Source of the DNA: an uncultured Anaerolineaceae bacterium
Lineage (GTDB): Bacteria > Chloroflexota > Anaerolineae > Anaerolineales > Anaerolineaceae
DNA length: 17,362 bases
Direction: 5' to 3'
Assembly: GCA_937890875.1 (NCBI GenBank)
Contig: CALAEB010000090.1
Coordinates: 1-17,362 of the forward strand
Shown here piece after piece: positions 8,368 through 14,201 of this stretch (within the stretch, counting starts at the first letter, position 1; each line of letters opens with the position of its first letter). A program made the position numbers and the translations under genes. The notes below the pieces were generated by a model. The model had not been told where the DNA came from and made no database searches. It was given only the letters and a program-made list of their open reading frames with translations.

Positions 8368-9453
8368 TCACATTCCTGTCAGCAAATAATCCAATAAAAC
8401 GATCGCCGCAGCGGCTTCCACGGCCGGATAAGCCCGCAGAACAACACAGGGATCATGCCGGCCTTCAATCACGAGTTTTGTATTTTCTTTCCGAGAAAGG
8501 CTCACCGAGTCCTGTTCCCTGCCGATGGACGGCGTCGGTTTGAAAGCCACCCGGAACAAAATCGGCATCCCGGTACTCATTCCACCAAGAATTCCCCCGT
8601 GCCGGTTTGTCCGGGTCTTGATTTCACCGGTATCGGTATAATAAAAGGCGTCGTTATGGGCACTGCCGCGCATTTCGGACGCCGAAAATCCGGCGCCGAA
8701 TTCAACCCCTTTCACCGCCGGTATGCCGAACAGGGCCCTGGCCAGGTTGTTTTCAAGTCCGTCAAACATGGGATCGCCATAACCGGCAGGGAACCCCACC
8801 GCGCAGCATTCCACAATCCCGCCGACAGAATCCTGGTCGTCCCGCGCCGCCGCGACCGCCGCGCGCATCTCTTCACCGGCGACCTCATCCAAAACCGGAA
8901 AAGTTTTGGCGGAAAGAGCGGACAGGATTGTTGCATCCACCGTCACCGGATCAAAGCGCCGATCCGTTATGCCGGCAATCGAAGCAAAATGCGAGCCGAC
9001 GGATACACCGTGCCTTTCCAGCAGTTGAATACAGACGGCGCCGGCAAAACACAACGGCGCCGTTAAGCGGCCGGAAAACTGCCCACTGCCGCGAATATCG
9101 TTCATCCCGCCGGTCTTCACAAAAGCCGGGTAATCCGCCTGCATCGGACGTGGAACATCCCGGATCTTTTCATAGTCCCGCGAACGGGTATCCTTATTCT
9201 CAAGCATCATCGAAAGCGGCGCTCCGCAGGTTCTGCCGTCCACGATACCGGAAAGGATCTGCGGAACATCCGCTTCCTTACGGGGGGTGGTTAATGTGCT
9301 CTGGCCGGGAGAGCGGCGTGCCATAAACGCTTCAACCGCCTGAAGATCGATGCGCTCTCCAGCTGGCAGTCCGTGAACCACAACACCGATCGCTTTGGCA
9401 TGCGATTGTCCAAAAATTGAAATCCGGAGCCGATTTCCAAATTCAAATGACAT
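8368..9453 (-). CDS. aroC: Chorismate synthase
   Basis: Last shikimate step: 1,4-elimination of phosphate from EPSP to give chorismate, needing reduced FMN. The 361 residues match the family. Signatures are GNRLRISIFGQSH at 6-18 (GQSH in place of the more usual GESH, with the conserved histidine kept), RRSPGQSTLTTPRKE, the central RGSGQFSGR block, DSVGGIVE, and the C-terminal NRHGGILGGMSTG and RHDPCVVLRAYPAVEAA blocks. The ATG at 9453 follows AGGAGG and overlaps the end of aroA by 11 bases. The gene ends in a TGA that overlaps the alternative GTG of pheA. Reductant supply is not encoded in this window. Confidence 0.97.
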   Translation of the reverse strand: MSFEFGNRLRISIFGQSHAKAIGVVVHGLPAGERIDLQAVEAFMARRSPGQSTLTTPRKEADVPQILSGIVDGRTCGAPLSMMLENKDTRSRDYEKIRDVPRPMQADYPAFVKTGGMNDIRGSGQFSGRLTAPLCFAGAVCIQLLERHGVSVGSHFASIAGITDRRFDPVTVDATILSALSAKTFPVLDEVAGEEMRAAVAAARDDQDSVGGIVECCAVGFPAGYGDPMFDGLENNLARALFGIPAVKGVEFGAGFSASEMRGSAHNDAFYYTDTGEIKTRTNRHGGILGGMSTGMPILFRVAFKPTPSIGREQDSVSLSRKENTKLVIEGRHDPCVVLRAYPAVEAAAAIVLLDYLLTGM

Positions 9454-10711
9454 GGGTACTGCCTCCTAAAGCCGTAAAATCTGAAAAAAAATCGGGATAA
9501 CTCTTACCGACTGCATCCGCTCCGCGGATCACAACCGGCTTTTCGCAAAGGATGCTGGCAATGGCGGCGGCCATCACGATCCGGTGATCATTGCGGCCGC
9601 TCACTTCACCGCCGGTCAGCTTTCCGCGCCCGGAAATAACCATGCCATCATCCGTCAGGCAAACCGTCCCGCCCAGTGCAGTGATACAGTCCGCAACCGC
9701 TTCCAACCGGTCACTTTCTTTCATGCGGAGCCGTCCCGCCTTCCGGATCATCGTATTCCCCAACGCGCCGCAAGCGACAATGGATAAAACCGGTACAATA
9801 TCCGGCGCATCCGAAGCGTCGATCTCAATTCCGGTCAACGAACCGGGACTTACGCATACAGCGCCGTCCGCGCAGCGGACGTTTGCGCCGAACTGCTGAA
9901 GAAAAGACAGGATCGCTTTATCCGGCTGCCTGCTGGACAGATCCAATCCGCGGCAGGCAATGGCCCCCCCAACCGCACCGGCCGCCAAATAGAAGGCGGC
10001 GCCGGACCAATCCCGCTCAGCTTCCACAAAACCGGGAGCGTTGTAACGCTGGCCGCCCCGCACCCGGTATCCGCCGGCGGTTTTTTCGGCTTGAATCCCG
10101 AATTTCTCCAGTGTCTGCAGCGTCATTCCGACGTAGGATGCCGATTCCAAAGGGGTGGTGAGCTGGATTTCGCTGTCGTGTTCCAGCAGCGGCAGCGCAA
10201 AGAGAAGGCCGGAAATAAATTGGGAGCTGACATCGCCCGGAATTTCATAAATCCCGCCGGTCAATCCGTTTGACAGCGTCATAGGAAGCGCATCCGCCGA
10301 AAAACGGCAGCCGTGCAGCGCCATCTGCGCAGTCAGCGGAGCGATCGGCCGCGCGGGCAGGCGGCCGCTTCCGGAAAATGAGGGCCGCTTGCAGACCGCC
10401 GCGGCAACCGGCAGCAGAAAACGCAGGGTTGACCCGCTCTCCCGACAGTCCAGAAGCGGCGCAGGGTTTAAGTTCTCCCACAGCGGCAGAACGCTCCATA
10501 CGCCGGTTTCGGGAGCCGTTTTTTCAATTCTTGCGCCCATCTGCCGCAGACAATCCATGGTCGCCAGAATATCCTGATTCAAATGATCAATCCGGATTTG
10601 GGTCGGCGTATGGCTCAATGACGCGCAGATCAATAACCGGTGAACATCGGATTTCGCCGAAACCGCGTCTACTATTCCGCTAAGACGGCGGGGGAGTATC
10701 GAAAGATCCAT
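9443..10711 (-). CDS. aroA: 5-enolpyruvylshikimate-3-phosphate synthase
   Basis: Sixth shikimate step: transfer of the enolpyruvyl group of phosphoenolpyruvate to shikimate-3-phosphate. The 422-residue protein shows the SAKSDVHR substrate lysine block at 18-25, RESGSTLRF at 90-98 (the loop that binds phosphoenolpyruvate), GDVSSQFISGLL at 159-170, a catalytic aspartate in DAPDIVP at 301-307, KESDR at 330-334 and GRNDHR at 372-377. At the place of E. coli Pro101 in the GNAGTAMRP loop I read Phe while the preceding glycine is kept; this is from eye alignment only. I chose the ATG at 10711, which has GAGGAGG six bases upstream and lies 10 bases after aroB. An in-frame upstream ATG at 10810 lies inside aroB. 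Confidence 0.96.
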   Translation of the reverse strand: MDLSILPRRLSGIVDAVSAKSDVHRLLICASLSHTPTQIRIDHLNQDILATMDCLRQMGARIEKTAPETGVWSVLPLWENLNPAPLLDCRESGSTLRFLLPVAAAVCKRPSFSGSGRLPARPIAPLTAQMALHGCRFSADALPMTLSNGLTGGIYEIPGDVSSQFISGLLFALPLLEHDSEIQLTTPLESASYVGMTLQTLEKFGIQAEKTAGGYRVRGGQRYNAPGFVEAERDWSGAAFYLAAGAVGGAIACRGLDLSSRQPDKAILSFLQQFGANVRCADGAVCVSPGSLTGIEIDASDAPDIVPVLSIVACGALGNTMIRKAGRLRMKESDRLEAVADCITALGGTVCLTDDGMVISGRGKLTGGEVSGRNDHRIVMAAAIASILCEKPVVIRGADAVGKSYPDFFSDFTALGGSTHVI

Positions 10712-10721
10712 CCAGTCCTCC

Positions 10722-11786
10722 TCACCCGATTGCACTTGCGATAAACTCGGGGAGATCCTGTGTCGCCAGCGGAACCAGACGGCAGCAGCCGATTGCTTCC
10801 GGCAGAACAAACTGGATCTGGCCGCCGGACCGCTTTTTATCCCGCATGGCGGCCTGCGTCAGTTCATCCGCTGAGAACCGGCATTCGGTCGGGAGCCGGT
10901 TCTCCCGCAGTCTGAGTTGCAGCGCATCCAACACCGCTTGCTGGCAAATGCCCCGTTTCACTGCCGCGCGGGTTGCCGCGACCATGCCAATCGAGACCGC
11001 GTGTCCATGCGTAATCTGAAACGCGCTGCATTTTTCAATCGCATGCCCGATCGTATGCCCAAAATTCAGCAACTGCCGGACGCCTTGATCCCGCGTATCC
11101 GCCGCCACAAATTCCGCTTTGATCGCCACGTTCCGCGCGACAATTTCTTCCCAGTCCATATTTACCGGCTCTGAGGTGCCCGTCATAGCGGAAAAAAGCC
11201 CGGGATCCGCCAGCATGCCATGCTTTATCGACTCCGCAGTCCCATCCGCCAGCACGGTTTCCGGCAAAGTTGAAAACACCTGCGGATCACAGATCACCAG
11301 CGCGGGTTGCCAAAAAACACCGGCCAGGTTCTTTCCCGCGGTCAGGTTGACGCCGGTCTTTCCGCCGACGGAAGAATCAACCGCCGCCAATAATGTCGTC
11401 GGAACCTGCACAAAACGGATCCCCCGCAGGTAGATTCCGGCCGCGAAACCGGCGATATCCCCGCATACGCCGCCGCCCAGCGCAACCACCAGATCACTGC
11501 GCGTCATCTGCCGTTCCGCCATGAAATCCAGAATTTTGACAACAACATCCATCGTTTTCTGCGCTTCACCCGCCGGAAAAACAAAGCGTTCGGTCCGGTA
11601 TCCGGCCGCAGTCAACGACGCAATGACCGCATCCCCGTAAAGCGCATCGACCCGATCATCGGTGATGAGCGTGACATGGCAGGGAGGGATCAGCGCAGAG
11701 AGCATCCCGCCGATTTTTTCCCGAGCCCCGTTTTCAATCATTACTTCGTAAACCCCGCCGGATGAATTTATCCGCACATTTTTCAT
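10722..11786 (-). CDS. aroB: 3-dehydroquinate synthase
   Basis: Second shikimate step: NAD- and metal-dependent cyclisation of DAHP to 3-dehydroquinate. The 354 residues carry the full signature set: GGGVCGDIAGF at 104-114, QVPTTLLAAVDSSVGGKTGVN at about 127-147, the metal-binding glutamate in GTAESIKHG (182-190), and the histidines of FGHTIGHAIE (242-251) and HGHAVSIGM (260-268). The ATG at 11786 overlaps the tyrA stop as ATGA. A GAGGAAGGG run lies about a dozen bases upstream, so the spacing is long and coupling to tyrA translation may matter. The truncated gene at the right window edge belongs to the same broad metal-dependent dehydrogenase fold but is not a second aroB. Confidence 0.97.
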   Translation of the reverse strand: MKNVRINSSGGVYEVMIENGAREKIGGMLSALIPPCHVTLITDDRVDALYGDAVIASLTAAGYRTERFVFPAGEAQKTMDVVVKILDFMAERQMTRSDLVVALGGGVCGDIAGFAAGIYLRGIRFVQVPTTLLAAVDSSVGGKTGVNLTAGKNLAGVFWQPALVICDPQVFSTLPETVLADGTAESIKHGMLADPGLFSAMTGTSEPVNMDWEEIVARNVAIKAEFVAADTRDQGVRQLLNFGHTIGHAIEKCSAFQITHGHAVSIGMVAATRAAVKRGICQQAVLDALQLRLRENRLPTECRFSADELTQAAMRDKKRSGGQIQFVLPEAIGCCRLVPLATQDLPEFIASAIG

Positions 11787-12643
11787 GATTCCGCCATCCC
11801 TTCCTCATCAACGCCATCGACAACCGCTTTCAACTCACGTCCATTTTTCAGCAAGCCGAAAAGCCGGTCCCGGTCTCCGTCACAGATCGCCTGGTTATAT
11901 TCCTGCAGATGATGAATCAAAAGTTCGATTTCCCGGCAAAGACAGTCGGAATTGGCCAGGAACAGTTCGGTCCACATGGCTTCATTCAGCTTGGCCACCC
12001 GCGTCATGTCTTTGAAACTGCCGGCGGAAAAACCGATATGTTCCAAAGCTGTCGGACTCTTAATATACGCGCTGGAGACTACGTGCGCGAGCTGGGAAGT
12101 AAACGCGATCATCCGGTCATGTTCTTCCGGGGTCGATATTTGAATACAGGTAAAACCAATTTGTTTACAGAGAACTTTAACGGCATGAACTGTTTCGATT
12201 CTTGTGCCGTGAAAGGGAACCAGCACCATGGACGCGCCCTCAAATAACGTCCCGGAGGAGTGCGAAAAACCCGAAAATTCACGGCCGGCCATCGGATGTG
12301 CCCCGATATACGTAAACCCCTGTTCCGCCGCAATTGCGCGCAGCGGAGCGCAGACCGCTCCCTTCACACCGCACAAATCCAGAACCAGCCCGCCTTTTTT
12401 AAACTTTGCCGCATTTTCCCGAGCAAAATCCACCGTATCCTGCGGATACATGGAAAGAAAAACGATATCACAATCCTGCAGCGTCTCAGGCGTCAGCGCT
12501 TTATCGATTGCCTCCAAAAGATACGCTTTATAAACAACCGAAGGGATCAAATCCATTCCCAATACGGTATGCTCCGTATGCATTTTGAGCGCCTTCGCCA
12601 TTGACCCGCCAATCAATCCCAAGCCTACAATTCCAATTTTCAT
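11783..12643 (-). CDS. tyrA: Prephenate dehydrogenase
   Basis: Oxidative decarboxylation of prephenate to 4-hydroxyphenylpyruvate, committing carbon to tyrosine. The 286-residue protein has an N-terminal Rossmann motif (GLGLIGGS at 7-14), the GAHPMAGRE block with the catalytic histidine (114-121) and SQLAHVVSSAY (183-193) with a second conserved histidine. It is a stand-alone enzyme with no chorismate mutase and no ACT domain, so tyrosine control of this step is not evident in the protein itself. I chose the ATG at 12643, preceded by GAGGA and starting directly at the Rossmann strand. A longer frame reaches 12715 and would run through the 12689-12731 palindrome. It sits 159 bases after aroF, the only sizeable gap within the operon. 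Confidence 0.95.
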   Translation of the reverse strand: MKIGIVGLGLIGGSMAKALKMHTEHTVLGMDLIPSVVYKAYLLEAIDKALTPETLQDCDIVFLSMYPQDTVDFARENAAKFKKGGLVLDLCGVKGAVCAPLRAIAAEQGFTYIGAHPMAGREFSGFSHSSGTLFEGASMVLVPFHGTRIETVHAVKVLCKQIGFTCIQISTPEEHDRMIAFTSQLAHVVSSAYIKSPTALEHIGFSAGSFKDMTRVAKLNEAMWTELFLANSDCLCREIELLIHHLQEYNQAICDGDRDRLFGLLKNGRELKAVVDGVDEEGMAES

Positions 12644-12688
12644 TCTTCCTCGTTTCAAAGCCAGCCAATCGAATTTTGGAAAAACGCT

Positions 12689-12731
12689 TTGTTGTCCTAT
12701 TTTTGTGCTCCGCACAAAAATAGGACAACAA
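12689..12731. repeat. 20-base perfect inverted repeat, GTTGTC-type palindrome, copy 2, in the aroF-tyrA gap
   Basis: TTGTTGTCCTATTTTTGTGC (12689-12708) and its exact complement (12712-12731) surround a three-base loop. In the minus-strand transcript the hairpin is followed by AGCGTTTTTCC, so the U run starts about four bases after the stem and is short. It could be a weak terminator that lowers expression downstream of aroF, an mRNA-stabilising hairpin, or a copy of an intergenic palindrome family. A smaller ATTCC-TTT-GGAAT hairpin lies just upstream in the transcript. Confidence 0.85.
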
Positions 12732-12802
12732 CCAATTTAAATCTTTATTCCAAAGGAATATCCATATTTCGACACCCTGCACTGGGTCCTGCCGAACCGT
12801 GG

Positions 12803-13813
12803 TCACCAGTGAAAGGCAAACGGCGCAATGCTGCGGACAGCCGCGGAAACATCCTCAAAAGCCTCCGGCGTCAGCGATTGTTTCCCGTCGCTCAAAGCAT
12901 GGGGAGGATCGTTATGCACCTCAATGATCAATCCGTCCGCACCGCAGGCGGCAGCGGCCATCGCCATCGGTTTCACCAACTTGGCGATTCCGGTCGCATG
13001 GCTCGGATCGACAATAACCGGCAAATGGCTCATCTGTTTCAGCAGCGGAACCGCCGAAATATCCAGTGTATTGCGCGTAGCGGTTTCAAAAGTCCGGATT
13101 CCCCGCTCACAGAGCATCACCTGTTCATTCCCGTTCGCCATAATATACTCAGCGCTCATCAGCAATTCTTCCAGCGTGTTTGCCAACCCGCGTTTCAGGA
13201 GAATGGGTTTCCCCGCATGTCCCAACTCTTTGAGCAGTTCAAAATTCTGCATATTCCGGGCCCCGATCTGAATAACGTCGATCTGATCAAAAAGCGGAAG
13301 CTGGGTGATATTCATCAATTCCGTCACGACCGGCAGTCCGGTCTCCTGTTTCGCTTCCAGCAGCAAATCGATTCCCTGTCCACCGAGTCCCTGAAATGCA
13401 TAAGGAGAAGTGCGCGGTTTGAAAGCACCGCCGCGTAAAACCGTCGCTCCGGATTCTTTTACCTTCCGGGCCACATAACAGATCTGTTCAAGGGACTCCA
13501 CCGAACATGGACCGGCAATCAGCTGCAGCTTCCCGCCGCCGATCTGCACGCCGCCGCTGAGTTCGACAACGGTGTCATCCGGGTGAAATTTCCGGTTGGC
13601 ATTTTTATAAGGCTCCTGAATCCGTTTCACATCTTCAACGATATCCAACGCGCGGATCAGATCGATGTCAACCGATGACGTGTCACCGATCAGGCCCAAA
13701 ATCATATGCGCTGCGCCCACACTGATGTGAACATCCAGATTCAGGCTTTTGAGCCATTGAATCAGGTTCTCCAACTGACGTTCTTCCGGGTTGTTCTTCA
13801 ATATAACAATCAT
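12803..13813 (-). CDS. aroF: DAHP synthase, AroA-beta family with N-terminal ferredoxin-like regulatory domain
   Basis: Entry to the shikimate pathway: condensation of phosphoenolpyruvate and erythrose-4-phosphate. The 336 residues consist of an N-terminal ferredoxin-like domain (about 1-70) and a TIM barrel. Visible are AGPCSVES at 100-107 with metal ligand Cys103, RGGAFKPRTSPYAFQG at 127-142, GARNMQNF at 184-191, KRG, CERGIRTFE at 235-243, DPSHATG at 269-275 with ligand His272, EVH with Glu298 and Asp309. In relatives such as the Thermotoga enzyme the N-terminal domain mediates inhibition by Tyr and Phe; that is inferred here. The ATG at 13813 has AGGAG eight bases upstream (13826-13822). 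The gene follows directly on the Phe/Tyr leader attenuator, which should therefore control the whole operon. The symbol aroF is a common label; aroG or aroA is also used for this family. Confidence 0.96.
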   Translation of the reverse strand: MIVILKNNPEERQLENLIQWLKSLNLDVHISVGAAHMILGLIGDTSSVDIDLIRALDIVEDVKRIQEPYKNANRKFHPDDTVVELSGGVQIGGGKLQLIAGPCSVESLEQICYVARKVKESGATVLRGGAFKPRTSPYAFQGLGGQGIDLLLEAKQETGLPVVTELMNITQLPLFDQIDVIQIGARNMQNFELLKELGHAGKPILLKRGLANTLEELLMSAEYIMANGNEQVMLCERGIRTFETATRNTLDISAVPLLKQMSHLPVIVDPSHATGIAKLVKPMAMAAAACGADGLIIEVHNDPPHALSDGKQSLTPEAFEDVSAAVRSIAPFAFHW

Positions 13814-13833
13814 AATAAATTCTCCTGAATTTC

Positions 13834-13870
13834 ATAAAAAAGAGCCCTGCTGTGAATTTCACTGCAGGGC
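13834..13870 (-). terminator. Attenuator terminator upstream of aroF
   Basis: In the minus-strand transcript GCCCTGC (13870-13864) pairs with GCAGGGC (13850-13844). An inner GTG/CAC stem extends it, broken by one A-A mismatch, with an AAATT loop. TCTTTTTTAT follows at once (13843-13834). This is a textbook intrinsic terminator by appearance. It lies between the leader stop codon (27 bases upstream) and the aroF ribosome binding site (8 bases downstream), so it would stop transcription before the operon unless prevented from folding. Confidence 0.88.
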
Positions 13871-13896
13871 CCCTGTTTTTTATTCGTTCGTATGCT

Positions 13897-14010
13897 TTAT
13901 CGTTCAGAACATCGGCATTCAGCAAAATTCAAATAAGCTTTGCGGGTAAAATAATACGCAAAGCTGATAATAAAAAAATAAAAAGAAAAGAATTGTGCTG
14001 AATTTGCCAT
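13897..14010 (-). CDS. 37-codon Phe/Tyr-rich leader peptide of the aromatic operon
   Basis: A small gene starting ATG at 14010 and ending TAA at 13899-13897. The peptide starts MANSAQFFSFYFFIIS, continues FAYYFTRKAYLNF and ends AECRCSER. It has eight phenylalanines (seven TTT, one TTC; residues 7, 8, 10, 12, 13, 17, 21, 29) and four tyrosines (all TAT; residues 11, 19, 20, 26), so 12 of 37 codons are for the two end products of the operon. AAGGA (14021-14017) lies six bases before the ATG. The promoter upstream and terminator downstream fit a ribosome-stalling attenuator: shortage of charged tRNA-Phe or tRNA-Tyr would stall the ribosome and let an antiterminator form. It could instead be an AT-rich chance frame, but start site, composition, stop and terminator all agree. 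Confidence 0.85.
   Translation of the reverse strand: MANSAQFFSFYFFIISFAYYFTRKAYLNFAECRCSER
13914..14008 (-). promoter_or_regulatory. Leader RNA with mutually exclusive folds
   Basis: Outer stem: 14008-13990, overlapping the leader start codon and first Phe codon, pairs with 13930-13914 in three blocks (3, 8 and 5 pairs) separated by a two-base bulge and one mismatch. It encloses a nine-pair hairpin, AGCTTTGCG (13965-13957) with CGCAAAGCT (13944-13936), around the Tyr-Tyr-Phe codons. The strand TGCTGAAT (13924-13917) can instead pair with ATTCACAGCA inside the terminator (13857-13848), a weak antiterminator candidate with a two-base bulge. A ribosome held at the early Phe codons would break the outer stem and free this strand. 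The pairings are read from the sequence; the switching is inference. Confidence 0.55.
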
Positions 14011-14030
14011 TTGCATTCCTTATGGCTCAG

Positions 14031-14059
14031 ATCATAGCATGAAATGATTTTCCTGTAAA
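14031..14059 (-). promoter_or_regulatory. Sigma-A type promoter of the aromatic operon
   Basis: On the minus strand TTTACA (14059-14054) is separated by exactly 17 bases from TATGAT (14036-14031). Each hexamer differs from consensus (TTGACA, TATAAT) at one position. Transcription would start near 14024, about 14 bases before the leader peptide ATG, leaving just enough room for its AAGGA site. The spacing to the leader gene strongly supports the call. Confidence 0.78.
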
Positions 14060-14097
14060 GCGGAAAATCCGTTTCTGATGACTCGGATTACAAACAA

Positions 14098-14145
14098 TAA
14101 AAAAGTAAATTCCCGAATTTCCGGATCGCTGCCGCGATCCGGAAA
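14098..14145 (-). terminator. Tandem hairpins downstream of the PAS-GGDEF gene, possible terminator
   Basis: A 12-base perfect stem (TTTCCGGATCGC at 14118-14129 with 14134-14145, loop of four) abuts a second palindrome, AAATTCCCGAATTT (14107-14120). On the minus strand a six-T run follows (14104-14099). The T run is next to the weaker hairpin, so termination may be modest. It would separate the GGDEF gene from the aromatic operon promoter at 14059. Confidence 0.45.
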
Positions 14146-14201
14146 ATAAAAAAAGACTTGACGCAGCGGACTTTTTTATGCGGGGTATTCAGCCTGAAAT
14201 T

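Noticed and set aside
12528..12806. Minus-strand frame overlapping the aroF stop, with a Trp-rich stretch (WIFLWNKDLNWLLSYF), as a second leader peptide before the 12689-12731 hairpin
   Set aside because: The only start is a GTG without a ribosome binding site, the frame runs on through the hairpin into tyrA, and the hairpin overlaps the supposed stalling codons.
12689..13438. 249-codon plus-strand frame opposite aroF
   Set aside because: It is antisense to DAHP synthase and shows no family motif.
13683..13925. 80-codon minus-strand frame crossing the attenuator into aroF
   Set aside because: It overlaps the well-supported aroF gene and the terminator, has no ribosome binding site, and is out of frame with the Phe/Tyr leader.
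13814..14030. T-box riboswitch upstream of aroF
   Set aside because: I could not find the conserved T-box core (GGTGGNACCGCG type) on the minus strand; the leader peptide explains the region better.
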